Source: Massilimicrobiota sp. An134 (lineage in GTDB: Bacteria > Bacillota_I > Bacilli_A > Erysipelotrichales > Coprobacillaceae). From it: 64,000 nt of DNA. The notes below the pieces were generated by a model that was not told the origin of the DNA, made no database searches, and was given only the letters and a program-made list of their open reading frames with translations. The translations under genes and the position numbers were made by a program. The stretch is from contig NZ_NFLH01000010.1 in NCBI RefSeq assembly GCF_002160815.1, forward strand, positions 1-64,000, written 5' to 3'. Shown one piece after another: positions 46,936-55,647 of the stretch (position 1 is its first letter; each line of letters opens with the position of its first letter).

Positions 46936-47650
46936 ATTTCTTTGTTCCTTTGATTGGCTTTGTTTTATTTCTTTCAAATTCAAGATGTTTGCTCATGATG
47001 ACCTGACATCGCTCTTTATAATCCTTGAAAGCATCTGTGTAACTTGAAAAATAGTGTCCAGCATAATATCCATGTTTTCTGTTAGGCGTAGTATCCCATG
47101 TCACATAAGGTGATGGAGAGATAGAGCTATGTCCTAGAACAATCGTTCTACTCCCAATACTTGTTTCGGCAATAATTTTATATGGTCCATTTGCCTCCTG
47201 ATAAAGATCAGAAATATCTATATGTTCTGAACTATATAATGAAATGACTTGTGAAGTGATTTCATGTTGTTGGCAGTAAGACAAATATTTCTGGAGTCCT
47301 TCCATATGAAAAATGTCGTCACGCCAGTTATCGATGGTGTACCAGATGCCACAATGCTCATCTATTGTCATATATTCTATCTCAAACCCATTTTCAAGAT
47401 CATCCAATAGATAGTCCTCTATGTTATAGTCCCATTCAAGAATTTTCATATATTCTGATTTTCCTTGAATATTTTCACGAATGCATCTTATTTCATCAAG
47501 ATTACTTTGAGATACAGCTATTGCCTGAAATCCAGTTGTACCATCTCCGTTTTTAAATGATAATACTTGACTGATGACCATATCAAATTCTTCCTTATCC
47601 CTTAATATTTGATAAGAGTTATTGATGAAATCTTTAACTACTTTCTTCAT
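46925..47650 (-). CDS. Element protein, paralogue B of a tandem pair (241 aa)
   Basis: Start at 47650 with GGGAG nine bases upstream; the frame itself begins at 47689. Unknown family. Its central segment (IEYMTIDEHCGIWYTIDNW, then YLSYCQQHEITSQVISLYS) matches the upstream gene product by eye, so the two arose by duplication. The C-terminus is basic. Overlaps both neighbours, giving a coupled three-gene unit. Confidence 0.6.
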   Translation of the reverse strand: MKKVVKDFINNSYQILRDKEEFDMVISQVLSFKNGDGTTGFQAIAVSQSNLDEIRCIRENIQGKSEYMKILEWDYNIEDYLLDDLENGFEIEYMTIDEHCGIWYTIDNWRDDIFHMEGLQKYLSYCQQHEITSQVISLYSSEHIDISDLYQEANGPYKIIAETSIGSRTIVLGHSSISPSPYVTWDTTPNRKHGYYAGHYFSSYTDAFKDYKERCQVIMSKHLEFERNKTKPIKGTKKYER

Positions 47651-48275
47651 TTTCTGTTCTCCCGTCAAGAATCTTGTAGCATAGTTCATTTCTGAGTTCT
47701 AGGGAAGTTATCATACGATTGTTACTTTCTATCATAGTTTTGACTAGCTCCTTAGATGATTCAAATGTGACTTCACCTAAAAAATCATGAATGAAATCTG
47801 GAAAATATCCACAGCTATAGTGGGATAAAAAAGTAGAAGTAAGACCAATTCCATAACAGAAAGACATATAATAAATGAGACCATCATCAAAAATATCAAT
47901 GCTGTGATAATAATTGTCTATAAATCCCCATAATTCAATATGAAAGTCAATGGACATATAGATAATCTTATAACCCTTCTGCATTTGCTGGAGAACATAA
48001 CCTTCAATACATTCTTTGAACAATTTTTTGTATTCTTGCTTTTCATAGCGAAGGTTTTGAATGGGAATTGATTTAGCTCTAGCTTTTGGGCGAAATAGAA
48101 AAGATTCATCTGGATTGATTTCATTTGAAATACCAGCTGTATAGTAATCTTTTCCATTGATTTCCTTGACAAGAACAAAATCAACATGTGGATATTCGTA
48201 TAGATTTGAATTTCCTATTTCATTGAGGACATTTTCGAGATGTTCCACTCTGGTTTTAAAAATCATAATTTTCAT
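47634..48275 (-). CDS. Element protein, paralogue A of a tandem pair (213 aa)
   Basis: Unknown family. The central segment (IIYMSIDFHIELWGFIDNY, then YMSFCYGIGLTSTFLSHYS) is related to paralogue B. It is the first gene of the three-gene unit and has AAGGAAAGGA upstream of its ATG. The 17-base overlap with the next gene indicates translational coupling. Possibly an antirestriction or DNA-processing accessory protein, by location only. Confidence 0.6.
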   Translation of the reverse strand: MKIMIFKTRVEHLENVLNEIGNSNLYEYPHVDFVLVKEINGKDYYTAGISNEINPDESFLFRPKARAKSIPIQNLRYEKQEYKKLFKECIEGYVLQQMQKGYKIIYMSIDFHIELWGFIDNYYHSIDIFDDGLIYYMSFCYGIGLTSTFLSHYSCGYFPDFIHDFLGEVTFESSKELVKTMIESNNRMITSLELRNELCYKILDGRTENEESS

Positions 48276-48296
48276 TCCTTTCCTTGTTTAATTATT

Positions 48297-48333
48297 TAAA
48301 AGCAGGCAGCAATGATGCTACCTGCTTTTAAAA
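48297..48333 (-). terminator. Terminator of the adhesin operon
   Basis: AAAAGCAGG-TAGCA pairs with TGCTG-CCTGCTTTT around a 4-base loop and has A/U runs at both edges. It follows the small membrane gene at 48341. Confidence 0.75.
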
Positions 48334-48340
48334 TAGATTG

Positions 48341-48466
48341 TTAATGTTTATGTTTCATTTCAATGAGTTTTCTTTTTTGTTTTTTGACTTTGACATATAT
48401 CTTGATACCTAAAACAGCTATCATGATTGACAATGTAACTGTTGCAATCCATAAGGCATTATTCAT
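48341..48466 (-). CDS. Small single-pass membrane protein (41 aa)
   Basis: The frame MNNALWIATVTLSIMIAV is one membrane helix, followed by a very basic tail (KVKKQKRKLIEMKHKH). The ATG at 48466 overlaps the end of the adhesin gene by eight bases, so it would be translated by coupling. No family recognised; it might stabilise or export the adhesin. Confidence 0.55.
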   Translation of the reverse strand: MNNALWIATVTLSIMIAVLGIKIYVKVKKQKRKLIEMKHKH

Positions 48467-51400
48467 TCATGTCACCATCTTTCTTTGATTTTCTTGATAT
48501 CACTAGGACTGCAATTCCTGCCATTGCCATGACTGCTAGATATAATCCTGTTTGAGAATTGTCACCAGTTTTCACAACAGTTGTCTTAGGTTGATCCTTC
48601 ATGACAACTTTTTGAACCTCTCCAGTATCAGCAATAGTAAATTCCACATCACTGGCAACTTCATAACCTGCTGGGGCAAGATCTTCATGCAAGATATAAA
48701 CTTTTCCTACTTCCAGCCCTTCGATTCTATGTGGTTCTTTCTTTGAAGTCCAAGATTCAACAACTTTTCCAGTTTCCTTATCTGTTAAAGTTAATTTTGC
48801 ACCTTCAATTTCTTTTTGATTTGTTGCATCGACCTTTGAAATATCTACTTTTGTGATTTCATCTTTCATAGTCACTTTTGTTGGAGTTCCATCAGCATTA
48901 ACTGTAAAAGTGACAGCTGAAGCAGTTGCATATCCGATTGGTGCTAAATCTTCATGAAGTGTATATTTTTCACCAGCCAAAAGCCCTCTGATGATATGTG
49001 CTTCTTTACCAGAAATCCATTCTTCAATGATGTTTCCATTCTTATCTTTCAATGATAAGTGAGCACCTTCAAGTTCTTGATTATTTGTTGCATCAATCTT
49101 TGAGATTTCAGTTGTTGTTTTTTCATTTTCTATATTGATTTCTTTTGTATAGATAATTTTGTCACTGTGATCATAGCTTAAATCAATATCATAGACAGTA
49201 TCGTTTGGTACATATCCTTCAAGAGTCTGAACTTCTTTCAATTCATATTTTCCTAATGGAAGATTTCCAATATGGATTTCTCCAAGTTCGTTGGTTACAT
49301 ATAATCCATTTTCAGAAATATCTACGGATACTTTATCACCAGCTTTATACAGTAATGTATTTCTTCCATCAAGAGAATAGATATCTTCCTTTGCTGTTAA
49401 TTCAAATGTAATGCCACCTAATGGTTCTTTTGTATCCTTATCAGTCTTAAATAAATCAATCTGTCCGTATGGAGCAATATTAGTGACATTGATTTCATGA
49501 GTATATTCCTTAGTTGTTATATCTTCTGCCTTGAAGATAATGTCATGTACAGTTTCATCTAAAACATACCCTTCATTTGTCAATGTTTCCCTTAATTCAT
49601 ATTCACCCATGAATAAATCGTCAATAATAATTTGTCCATTGACATCCGTTTTTCCTTTAGCAACAGTTTCTCCTTTTTTGAAAAGAATAGAGCCATCTAT
49701 TGCAGAAACAATATCATTTTTAGCAGTCAACAGATACTCAATATCTGTCATGGCTTTACCAGTTTCCTTATCTGTTTTATTGATGATGATTTTTCCTTTA
49801 GGTTGAGCATTGGCTACCTTTACAGTAAGAATAGGTGCTTTATCATCGTCTACGTCATAATCATATTGATTAGTGATTGTAAATGAAATTGGTTCCTCTA
49901 AAGCTAAAAATCCTTCAGGAGTTTTCACTTCTTCAATGGTATATGTTCCTGCATCCAATTCTAATGGTAAAGTCACTTCTCCTAGTTCACCAAAAGGAAC
50001 AGTTACCTGATTCTTTGCATTTGTAGTAAATGTATCAACTTTTTTACCTGCAACTTTTTGAACAACATAGTTACCTTGACTATCCTTGATTTTAAAGCTT
50101 GCACCATTTAAAGTGACAGTCTTTCCTGTTTCTTCATCAACTTTAATTAATTTAACCTGTGAAGTGAAAGGTCTATTGTTGATATTGATAATCTTAATCT
50201 GTTCAATATCTTCATATTCTGTGTAATCATTAGTCACACTGATTGTAAAGTCTGGAGCAGTGATATAGTCCTTTGGAGTCTTTGTTTCTTTGACCAAATA
50301 TTCTCCATGAGGAAGATATGGAGTCGTAGCACGACCATTTTCATCAGTAGTGATGATTGCATATGTTGTTGCATTATCCCAACCTACATGATTGACTTCA
50401 CTTTTCAATTTCCATGTAAATTCTGCACCCTGCAGTCCTTTTACAATACCAGAAATCCCATCTTTTTCACCAGATTTAAACACCTGAATTTTTTGCATGT
50501 TAACACGATCTGATGTATCAGCTTCTTTGACAACTTTAGAAACTGTCTGACCTTGATAGTCAAGTGAAACATTGATAATAGAAGTATTTAAGACTAGAGA
50601 ATCATTAGAATTAGATTCCTGAATATAGTATTCTCCTAGAGGGAGATTATCCCAAGTAATTTTTCCATCTTTGTTTGTTTTCTTGGCTGATACTAAAGCA
50701 TCTTTTTCATAATATGTTTTTGTACCAGCTTTATTCATGATTCTTTCTTTGGCACGCAATTCATAAGTATTTCCCTCCAATGTTGCATCACCGATTAAAC
50801 CATTTGTTTTAGAAGAATCAATGGATTTTGTTAATTCTATCTTTCCGGTTGGTTCATCATTTGTAAAATCAATAGAAGTTGTTTCATTTGCTGTTATTTC
50901 AAATGATTTCTCATTCACATTGATGAGATATCCATTAGCAGATTTTGTTTCAACTGCTTTATATTCACCTAATTCCAGTTTATCTAGAATGATTTGTCCA
51001 TTTCCATCTGTTGTGTACGTTTTATCATAACCATTTGGTCCTGTAATTCTGAATGTCGTATTTGGAATAGTGGCACTCTGATCATCATTATATTTTGTTA
51101 ATACAAGCTTTCCGAATTGATTGACTGTCACTTTCATTGAAGTCTGCATGACATCATCAATTTTGAAACTTGCAACTGCCTGACAGTCATCAGCAGTATA
51201 ATAAATACTGACTCCTGTTTCACTTGCAGGAATGTCTTTCTTCAATACAATATTTGCTTCGGTAATAGATGATGCTCCTTTTACAGTTAACGTATTTCCA
51301 CTGATCTTAACGTCCAGACCACCATCGTCTACAACTACCATATCTTCCAAGACACCTTTTGTATCAGTCAAGGTCAATGTCTTATCTGCATCAATGTTGT

Positions 51401-51929
51401 GCGTCTTATTGGCAAATGATGGGGCTACATAAAACTTATCAACATCAGCTAGAATTTCTTTCCACTTTTGCTGAACTTCTGCATAAGTGTAGGCAGTTGG
51501 AGTTCTCACCCACTCCAGATCATCTCTTTCATGAATCTCTCTCCATAGAAGCCCCTGAGTGATTGCATACCAATCCTTATCTGTTCTTCCTGCAACCTTC
51601 GTTCCATAATAAGCTATCAAAGACAATCTCTTTGCCTTTTCTTTACTAATACCAATATCTTTATATGTTCCAGCTGTTACTTTCTTGTTGTTACGAAAAG
51701 TTGTAAAGTAATCTACACAGAATACAGGCTGATTGTCAACCAACAAGTATCCCTCTGTTCCATGTTCACTTCCATCGGTAGGATCAATAAGAATCCAATC
51801 CTTATATCGAATTGAACTGGTTGTTCCAGTTAATGCAAACGCATTTGTAACAAGTCCATTCATTAACATCATGACACTTGCTATACAAAGAACTGATTTC
51901 TTTGTTATTGTTTTTATTTTATCTAGCAT
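48459..51929 (-). CDS. Cell-wall-anchored adhesin with thioester and Cna-B/VaFE repeats (1156 aa)
   Basis: Signal peptide (residues 1-32), then a thioester-type domain with Cys in PVFCVDYF (about 70) and Gln in AITQGLLW (about 123), the pair that forms the adhesive thioester bond in this fold. About nine Cna-B-like domains follow (starts KLVLTKYND, QVKLIKVDEETG, KIIINKTDKETG, QIDLFKTDKDT), the last two being close VaFE-type copies (EISKIDATNN and DISKVDATNQ). The C-terminus has VVKTGDNSQTG, a membrane helix and SRKSKK, a sortase-type anchor without classical LPXTG. It likely mediates host or cell-cell contact during conjugation. Confidence 0.93.
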   Translation of the reverse strand: MLDKIKTITKKSVLCIASVMMLMNGLVTNAFALTGTTSSIRYKDWILIDPTDGSEHGTEGYLLVDNQPVFCVDYFTTFRNNKKVTAGTYKDIGISKEKAKRLSLIAYYGTKVAGRTDKDWYAITQGLLWREIHERDDLEWVRTPTAYTYAEVQQKWKEILADVDKFYVAPSFANKTHNIDADKTLTLTDTKGVLEDMVVVDDGGLDVKISGNTLTVKGASSITEANIVLKKDIPASETGVSIYYTADDCQAVASFKIDDVMQTSMKVTVNQFGKLVLTKYNDDQSATIPNTTFRITGPNGYDKTYTTDGNGQIILDKLELGEYKAVETKSANGYLINVNEKSFEITANETTSIDFTNDEPTGKIELTKSIDSSKTNGLIGDATLEGNTYELRAKERIMNKAGTKTYYEKDALVSAKKTNKDGKITWDNLPLGEYYIQESNSNDSLVLNTSIINVSLDYQGQTVSKVVKEADTSDRVNMQKIQVFKSGEKDGISGIVKGLQGAEFTWKLKSEVNHVGWDNATTYAIITTDENGRATTPYLPHGEYLVKETKTPKDYITAPDFTISVTNDYTEYEDIEQIKIININNRPFTSQVKLIKVDEETGKTVTLNGASFKIKDSQGNYVVQKVAGKKVDTFTTNAKNQVTVPFGELGEVTLPLELDAGTYTIEEVKTPEGFLALEEPISFTITNQYDYDVDDDKAPILTVKVANAQPKGKIIINKTDKETGKAMTDIEYLLTAKNDIVSAIDGSILFKKGETVAKGKTDVNGQIIIDDLFMGEYELRETLTNEGYVLDETVHDIIFKAEDITTKEYTHEINVTNIAPYGQIDLFKTDKDTKEPLGGITFELTAKEDIYSLDGRNTLLYKAGDKVSVDISENGLYVTNELGEIHIGNLPLGKYELKEVQTLEGYVPNDTVYDIDLSYDHSDKIIYTKEINIENEKTTTEISKIDATNNQELEGAHLSLKDKNGNIIEEWISGKEAHIIRGLLAGEKYTLHEDLAPIGYATASAVTFTVNADGTPTKVTMKDEITKVDISKVDATNQKEIEGAKLTLTDKETGKVVESWTSKKEPHRIEGLEVGKVYILHEDLAPAGYEVASDVEFTIADTGEVQKVVMKDQPKTTVVKTGDNSQTGLYLAVMAMAGIAVLVISRKSKKDGDMNE

Positions 51930-51957
51930 TTTTCTTCTCCTTCCATATCTTTGTTTT

Positions 51958-51996
51958 CTTTACATAAAAAAAAGAGGAACTATTATTTTGTTCCTC
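51958..51996 (-). terminator. Hairpin in the adhesin leader
   Basis: AGGAAC-AAAATAATA-GTTCCT followed by eight U on the minus strand. It lies about 30 bases before the adhesin start codon and so could act as an attenuator. Confidence 0.7.
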
Positions 51997-52047
51997 AATC
52001 AAAGCATGGCGATCTAATTCTAATTTTCATATTTCTCCTTTCCAACA

Positions 52048-52077
52048 AAAAAAGCATCTCGTATCAAGATGCCTATC
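52048..52077 (-). terminator. Terminator of the small membrane protein gene
   Basis: GGCATCT-TGATACG-AGATGCT followed by UUUUUUU on the minus strand, 25 bases after the stop of the gene at 52101. Confidence 0.8.
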
Positions 52078-52100
52078 TATATTTCATTTATTCATTTGTT

Positions 52101-52235
52101 TTAATCCAAATATGGTGCAATATTCTTTTCTATTTGTTCAAAATTTCTTTCCATTTGTTGTTGTTTTTCCTCATTATCCCAAGTCAAATACACAGCCAAA
52201 CCAACTATAAATAAAATTAACAATAACTTTTTCAC
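52101..52235 (-). CDS. Small membrane or exported protein (44 aa)
   Basis: GTG start at 52235 with AGGAG nine bases upstream. N-terminal hydrophobic helix (KKLLLILFIVGLAVYLTW), then a charged, Gln/Glu-rich tail (EEKQQQMERNFEQIEKN). It has its own terminator, so it seems to be a separate short transcript. Function unknown. Confidence 0.55.
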   Translation of the reverse strand: MKKLLLILFIVGLAVYLTWDNEEKQQQMERNFEQIEKNIAPYLD

Positions 52236-52339
52236 ATTTATCAACTCCTATTCTTTTCATTTATAGTTTAAACTAAAAATAAGATATTAACAAATATATG
52301 AAATAAATTATTAAACGATAATTTATATAGTCAATAGAA

Positions 52340-52480
52340 ACATAATCCACTTTCTTCCGTCTGGTTAGATATACCCGTTTGGTTAGAAAGGGGTTCTTAG
52401 GGGAAAACGCAGTCACGTTTTCAGGCAAAAAAAGACAGACTCCCCCTTATAAGCCTGTTAAAAACATAATTTACAATTTT
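52340..52480. other. Less AT-rich, repeat-containing segment downstream of parB
   Basis: Contains a 7-bp dyad GAAAACG/CGTTTTC (52403-52409 and 52416-52422, loop CAGTCA), a direct repeat GGTTAGA (52362 and 52381 region), the word TTAGGGG shared with the candidate oriT, and GGCTTATAAGGGGG on the minus strand. Non-coding. Could be a second origin-like or ParB-related site; no consensus parS is present. Confidence 0.45.
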
Positions 52481-52504
52481 TAAAGTCACATGTGTAACTA
52501 TCAT

Positions 52505-53461
52505 TTATCTTTCTTGTTCTTTATTTCGTTTTTTTGCCCATGATTTCAACAGTTTCAAAATGACTTCACTTTTTTGTCTTGGTGTATAATCTTTAGGAAA
52601 GTATTCATCAATATCCTCCATTTTAAAAGAAATCTTTTCTTTTTGATTAGGTTTAATTTCAGTCAATATAGAATAAATAACGTTTTCATCTAATCTATTT
52701 ATTTTTGACAATTCTTTCAGTCTGATAGCTTGAGCATGACTTGGTGTTAAATCAAGTTCTTCAATGTATTTAACAACAAATTGTTGATTTTCTTTAGATA
52801 AGTAAGATAATTCAACAGCTGGATTCAATGCTATTTTCTTTTTATCCTCTCTTAATCCATCAACCATATCTCTTAATGGTTCAATCAGTTCTGTTAAACG
52901 AATATATCTTTGTATTTGATTTTTACTTTCCCCAGCTTCTTTAGCTAATAACTCTACTGAATAAATACCTTTTAACTTCTGCCCAAGTTGGGCAGAAGTT
53001 AAATCAATTCGTTTTCCTTGATGTTTCATTGCCTCTAATTTCATCTTATAAGCAAAACCTCGTTCTGTTGGCAATATTGTTTCTCGCTGAATATTGCTAT
53101 CCACCATGATGATGGTCGCCTGTTCATCAGTCAAATCACGTACAATTGCAGGAACTTTGTCTAAACCATTCATTTCAGCAGCTTTCATTCTTCTATGACC
53201 AGAAACCATTTCATAACCTTTTCCATCTGGAGAAGGTCTAACAAGTGTTGGTAACAATATACCATTTTCAGTTATACTTTCAGTAAGTTTTATCATTTCT
53301 TCATCTTGTCTAACCTTAAATGGATGATTTTTAAATTCATGGATTTCATCAATTGGTAGTTCCATAATTTTTTCTAGTTTCGCTTCTTGACGTTGTTCTT
53401 CATTAGTAAACAAATCATCGTATGAAGGTATTCTTATGTCGTTTATGTTCTTTTTCGGCAT
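52505..53461 (-). CDS. parB: ParB-family DNA-binding protein
   Basis: A 318-aa ParB/Noc/Spo0J-type protein: N-terminal ParB/sulfiredoxin-fold domain with ITENGILLPTLVRP and the CTP-binding signature SGHRRMKAAEM, then a helix-turn-helix region (YSVELLAKEAGESKNQIQRY). Together with ParA it partitions the element or controls its genes. Its start overlaps the parA end by 47 bases. Full length, no defects. Confidence 0.93.
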   Translation of the reverse strand: MPKKNINDIRIPSYDDLFTNEEQRQEAKLEKIMELPIDEIHEFKNHPFKVRQDEEMIKLTESITENGILLPTLVRPSPDGKGYEMVSGHRRMKAAEMNGLDKVPAIVRDLTDEQATIIMVDSNIQRETILPTERGFAYKMKLEAMKHQGKRIDLTSAQLGQKLKGIYSVELLAKEAGESKNQIQRYIRLTELIEPLRDMVDGLREDKKKIALNPAVELSYLSKENQQFVVKYIEELDLTPSHAQAIRLKELSKINRLDENVIYSILTEIKPNQKEKISFKMEDIDEYFPKDYTPRQKSEVILKLLKSWAKKRNKEQER

Positions 53462-54236
53462 TTAAGATAACCTCCTTTGTAAAAGCGTTATATGCTTTGG
53501 TTGCTGAACCTTTTGGGTCATACATAAATATACTTTGTCCTGTTCCTGTCGATTCAGCTGCTCTTGTACATCGTGGAATTGTCATATCAAATATATTTAT
53601 ATGACTTCCAAAATTCCTCCTCACATCATTTGTAATTTTTTTGGAAAGATTTGTTCTTTCGTTTGTCATGGTAATTAATACCCCTTCAATTTTTAAATAA
53701 TGATTGAGGTTATTTTTAACCATATTAATTGATTTTAATAAATCTGCCATTCCTTCTACTCCATAAGGTTCAGCCTGAACAGTAATAATGACCTTATCTG
53801 AAGCAGTTAATGCATTGATAGGTAAATTGTCCAATGATGGATTAGTATCAATAACAATAAAATCATAATCTTCTCTGACAGTATCAATAAATCTTTTCAC
53901 AACAGTTTCTCGACACATAGCACTCTCTAATGTTGCATTAATACTTGCTAGTGATATATTCGATGGAACAATATCTACATTTTCATCACTATGTAAAATA
54001 AGTTGTTCCTTATCAATGGGAATATCTTGAATAACAGATAAAATCACATCCCTCATAGATAAAGGATATTGACTACTATCATAATATCCAAATGCTTTTG
54101 TTGAATGACCTTGTGGATCTAAATCTACAAGTAATACTTTTTTATCATGTAGTGCTAGACATGCACTTAAACTTACAGATGTCATTGTTTTACCAACGCC
54201 ACCCTTTTGATTGGCAATTGCAATAACTTCAGCCAT
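53415..54236 (-). CDS. parA: ParA-family ATPase
   Basis: A 273-aa ATPase with deviant Walker A NQKGGVGKTMTSVSL (residues 8-22), the LLVDLDPQGHSTKAFG segment and Walker B FIVIDTNPSLDNL. The ATG has GAGGTGAA seven bases upstream. It forms an operon with parB and is the first core gene from the right end, as in Tn1549-type elements. Maintenance of the excised circular form is the likely role. Confidence 0.95.
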   Translation of the reverse strand: MAEVIAIANQKGGVGKTMTSVSLSACLALHDKKVLLVDLDPQGHSTKAFGYYDSSQYPLSMRDVILSVIQDIPIDKEQLILHSDENVDIVPSNISLASINATLESAMCRETVVKRFIDTVREDYDFIVIDTNPSLDNLPINALTASDKVIITVQAEPYGVEGMADLLKSINMVKNNLNHYLKIEGVLITMTNERTNLSKKITNDVRRNFGSHINIFDMTIPRCTRAAESTGTGQSIFMYDPKGSATKAYNAFTKEVILNAEKEHKRHKNTFIR

Positions 54237-54310
54237 GTTTATTCACCTCAATCCATTTATATAACATTTTTAATCCTCCTTCCACTTTGCCAGAATAAAC
54301 TCCGGCTATG

Positions 54311-54350
54311 TAAAAAAGTCATCTCATATAATCAAGATGACTTATCAATA
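54311..54350 (-). terminator. Terminator upstream of parA
   Basis: AAGTCATCTT/AGATGACTT arms around a short AT loop, followed on the minus strand by UUUUUU. It separates the DprA-like gene from parA. Confidence 0.7.
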
Positions 54351-54368
54351 AAATATGTTTGTAAATGT

Positions 54369-54812
54369 TTATCTTTCCATTTGCTTTTTCTTAGGTTTGT
54401 CATAATTCTTCATAGGGAGTCCTTTACTTTTCAAGTGTTCTAGCATCTTTTCCAAATCTTCTTGACTTTCAGCACCAACAACATAATCAAATATAAACTT
54501 TCCATTCTGTTCTATTGGAATGACTGTACTAATAAACCTTTTACCATTTTCAAGTGTAGAGTATTCCTTTGGTAAATCTTTATCAATAAGTTCAAGATTT
54601 CCTTTATAAAACAATACTATAGGTGGACAGTTCTTTGATTTAAAGTATTCAGGATAGTTATGATTCATGACAGTCACATACTTATGTTTAATCTGTTTTT
54701 TATACTCTCTAAGTATTTCGTTATCAATAGACTCTTTTGTTGTAATAGCAACATACATCTTTCTAAAATCTCCTTCATATTTCATAGCAAAATATAATAA
54801 TAAATCATCCAT
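54369..54812 (-). CDS. DprA-like small protein (147 aa)
   Basis: The middle part, YPEYFKSKNCPPIVLFYKGNLELI, residues about 54-77, follows the N-terminal DprA pattern (YP..L.....PP..L..kGn). The Rossmann single-strand-DNA-loading core of real DprA (about 200 more residues) is absent, so it is a short relative rather than a full recombination mediator. The ATG has GAGGAGG nine bases upstream. Common on Tn1549-like elements, role unknown. Confidence 0.65.
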   Translation of the reverse strand: MDDLLLYFAMKYEGDFRKMYVAITTKESIDNEILREYKKQIKHKYVTVMNHNYPEYFKSKNCPPIVLFYKGNLELIDKDLPKEYSTLENGKRFISTVIPIEQNGKFIFDYVVGAESQEDLEKMLEHLKSKGLPMKNYDKPKKKQMER

Positions 54813-54829
54813 ATCATTTCCTCCTCAAA

Positions 54830-54857
54830 AATAAAAGGCCATTAAAATGACCTTTTA
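54830..54857 (-). terminator. Terminator between the methyltransferase-like and DprA-like genes
   Basis: AAAAGGTCAT/ATGGCCTTTT pairing around TTTA, with U-rich sequence after the stem on the minus strand. It overlaps the last codons of the methyltransferase-like gene. Confidence 0.65.
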
Positions 54858-55574
54858 AAAATATGTATTTCCTATTTTAATATGAAAATGATATTTATAA
54901 TTTCTCATATCATTTCTTATTATATGTTTTTTTCTTTTTGCATGGATATATCCAATGCGATGCAAATGTGGATTCATATGCCCAATATGACCGTAATCAA
55001 TTCTTAATTTATTCCTTTCTTGATAATGAATAATATCCCATTCATTAAGATTGAAATAAGAAATCATTTCACTTGTTCGTAAGTATTGATTTTTGGGATA
55101 TGTATAATCATCTTCATCATTTACAGCCAGATGGTAGTATATGTATATTTCACCATGATCATTGACTGCTTCTTGTAATTTTTTTATTTTATGCTTCATT
55201 GTCATATCGCCATGACAATTTCTGTGCAAAGATTTATAAACATGTATCAAATCATATGTATCCACACTTTTTTGTCTAAAAAAATCTTTATGAAAATATT
55301 TCACTTTCTTTTTAGCATTATAAACATGTATACGTTTCTTCAATCCATCTACATTCGTGCTTTTATTTCCTTCAACAATCTCACCTCCGTCAATAAAAAT
55401 AGATTGTGGTTCATAAGTTTCTACAGTATGACCTGCTCTCACAAAAGGAAAAACATGCCATCCATCAAATCCATCTACGATAAGCACTTTTGAACCCTTT
55501 TTTAACGATTTTGCTAATTCATATGAAACTTTGCTCGGTTCCTTAAAAATACTCGCCATTCTTCTCTTTTTCAT
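54855..55574 (-). CDS. SAM-dependent methyltransferase-like protein at the element's right end
   Basis: A 239-aa protein with a Rossmann-type start (GSKVLIVDGFDGWHVFPFVRAGH, residues about 27-49, then VETYEPQSI with an acidic ribose contact), a middle DTYDLIHVYKSLHRN and GEIYIYYHLA strands. This is the layout of TehB/UbiE-like class I methyltransferases, though the GxGxG loop is altered to DGFDGW. The substrate cannot be told. It is the outermost gene, only about 75 bases from the broken end of ftsW, so it lies next to the attachment site. Confidence 0.6.
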   Translation of the reverse strand: MKKRRMASIFKEPSKVSYELAKSLKKGSKVLIVDGFDGWHVFPFVRAGHTVETYEPQSIFIDGGEIVEGNKSTNVDGLKKRIHVYNAKKKVKYFHKDFFRQKSVDTYDLIHVYKSLHRNCHGDMTMKHKIKKLQEAVNDHGEIYIYYHLAVNDEDDYTYPKNQYLRTSEMISYFNLNEWDIIHYQERNKLRIDYGHIGHMNPHLHRIGYIHAKRKKHIIRNDMRNYKYHFHIKIGNTYF

Positions 55575-55647
55575 TTTATGACCATCCTATCAATGTTTTT
55601 TAGATGATGTAACGTTTATTTTTAAGCAGTAGATATTCTTCTCGTAA

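Larger units (their letters stand above)
16837..55645 (-). mobile_element. Integrative conjugative element, Tn1549-like, right end in ftsW
   Basis: A nearly unidirectional block of conjugation genes: relaxase and MobC, coupling protein VirD4, VirB4, VirB6, a VirB2-like protein, PrgI, PcfB, a CHAP hydrolase, ParA/ParB, a toprim primase and a giant helicase. This is the gene set of Tn1549-type clostridial elements. The right end lies near 55,640, where ftsW is interrupted. No integrase or excisionase is visible, so the left end is outside the window; the left accessory region may belong to the same element. Left coordinate given here is only that of the last conjugation gene. Confidence 0.85.

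Noticed and set aside
52505-54236. Consensus parS site for ParB inside or near parAB
   Set aside because: No copy of the near-palindrome TGTTTCACGTGAAACA was found; the TTTCACC at ftsW is only a half match.
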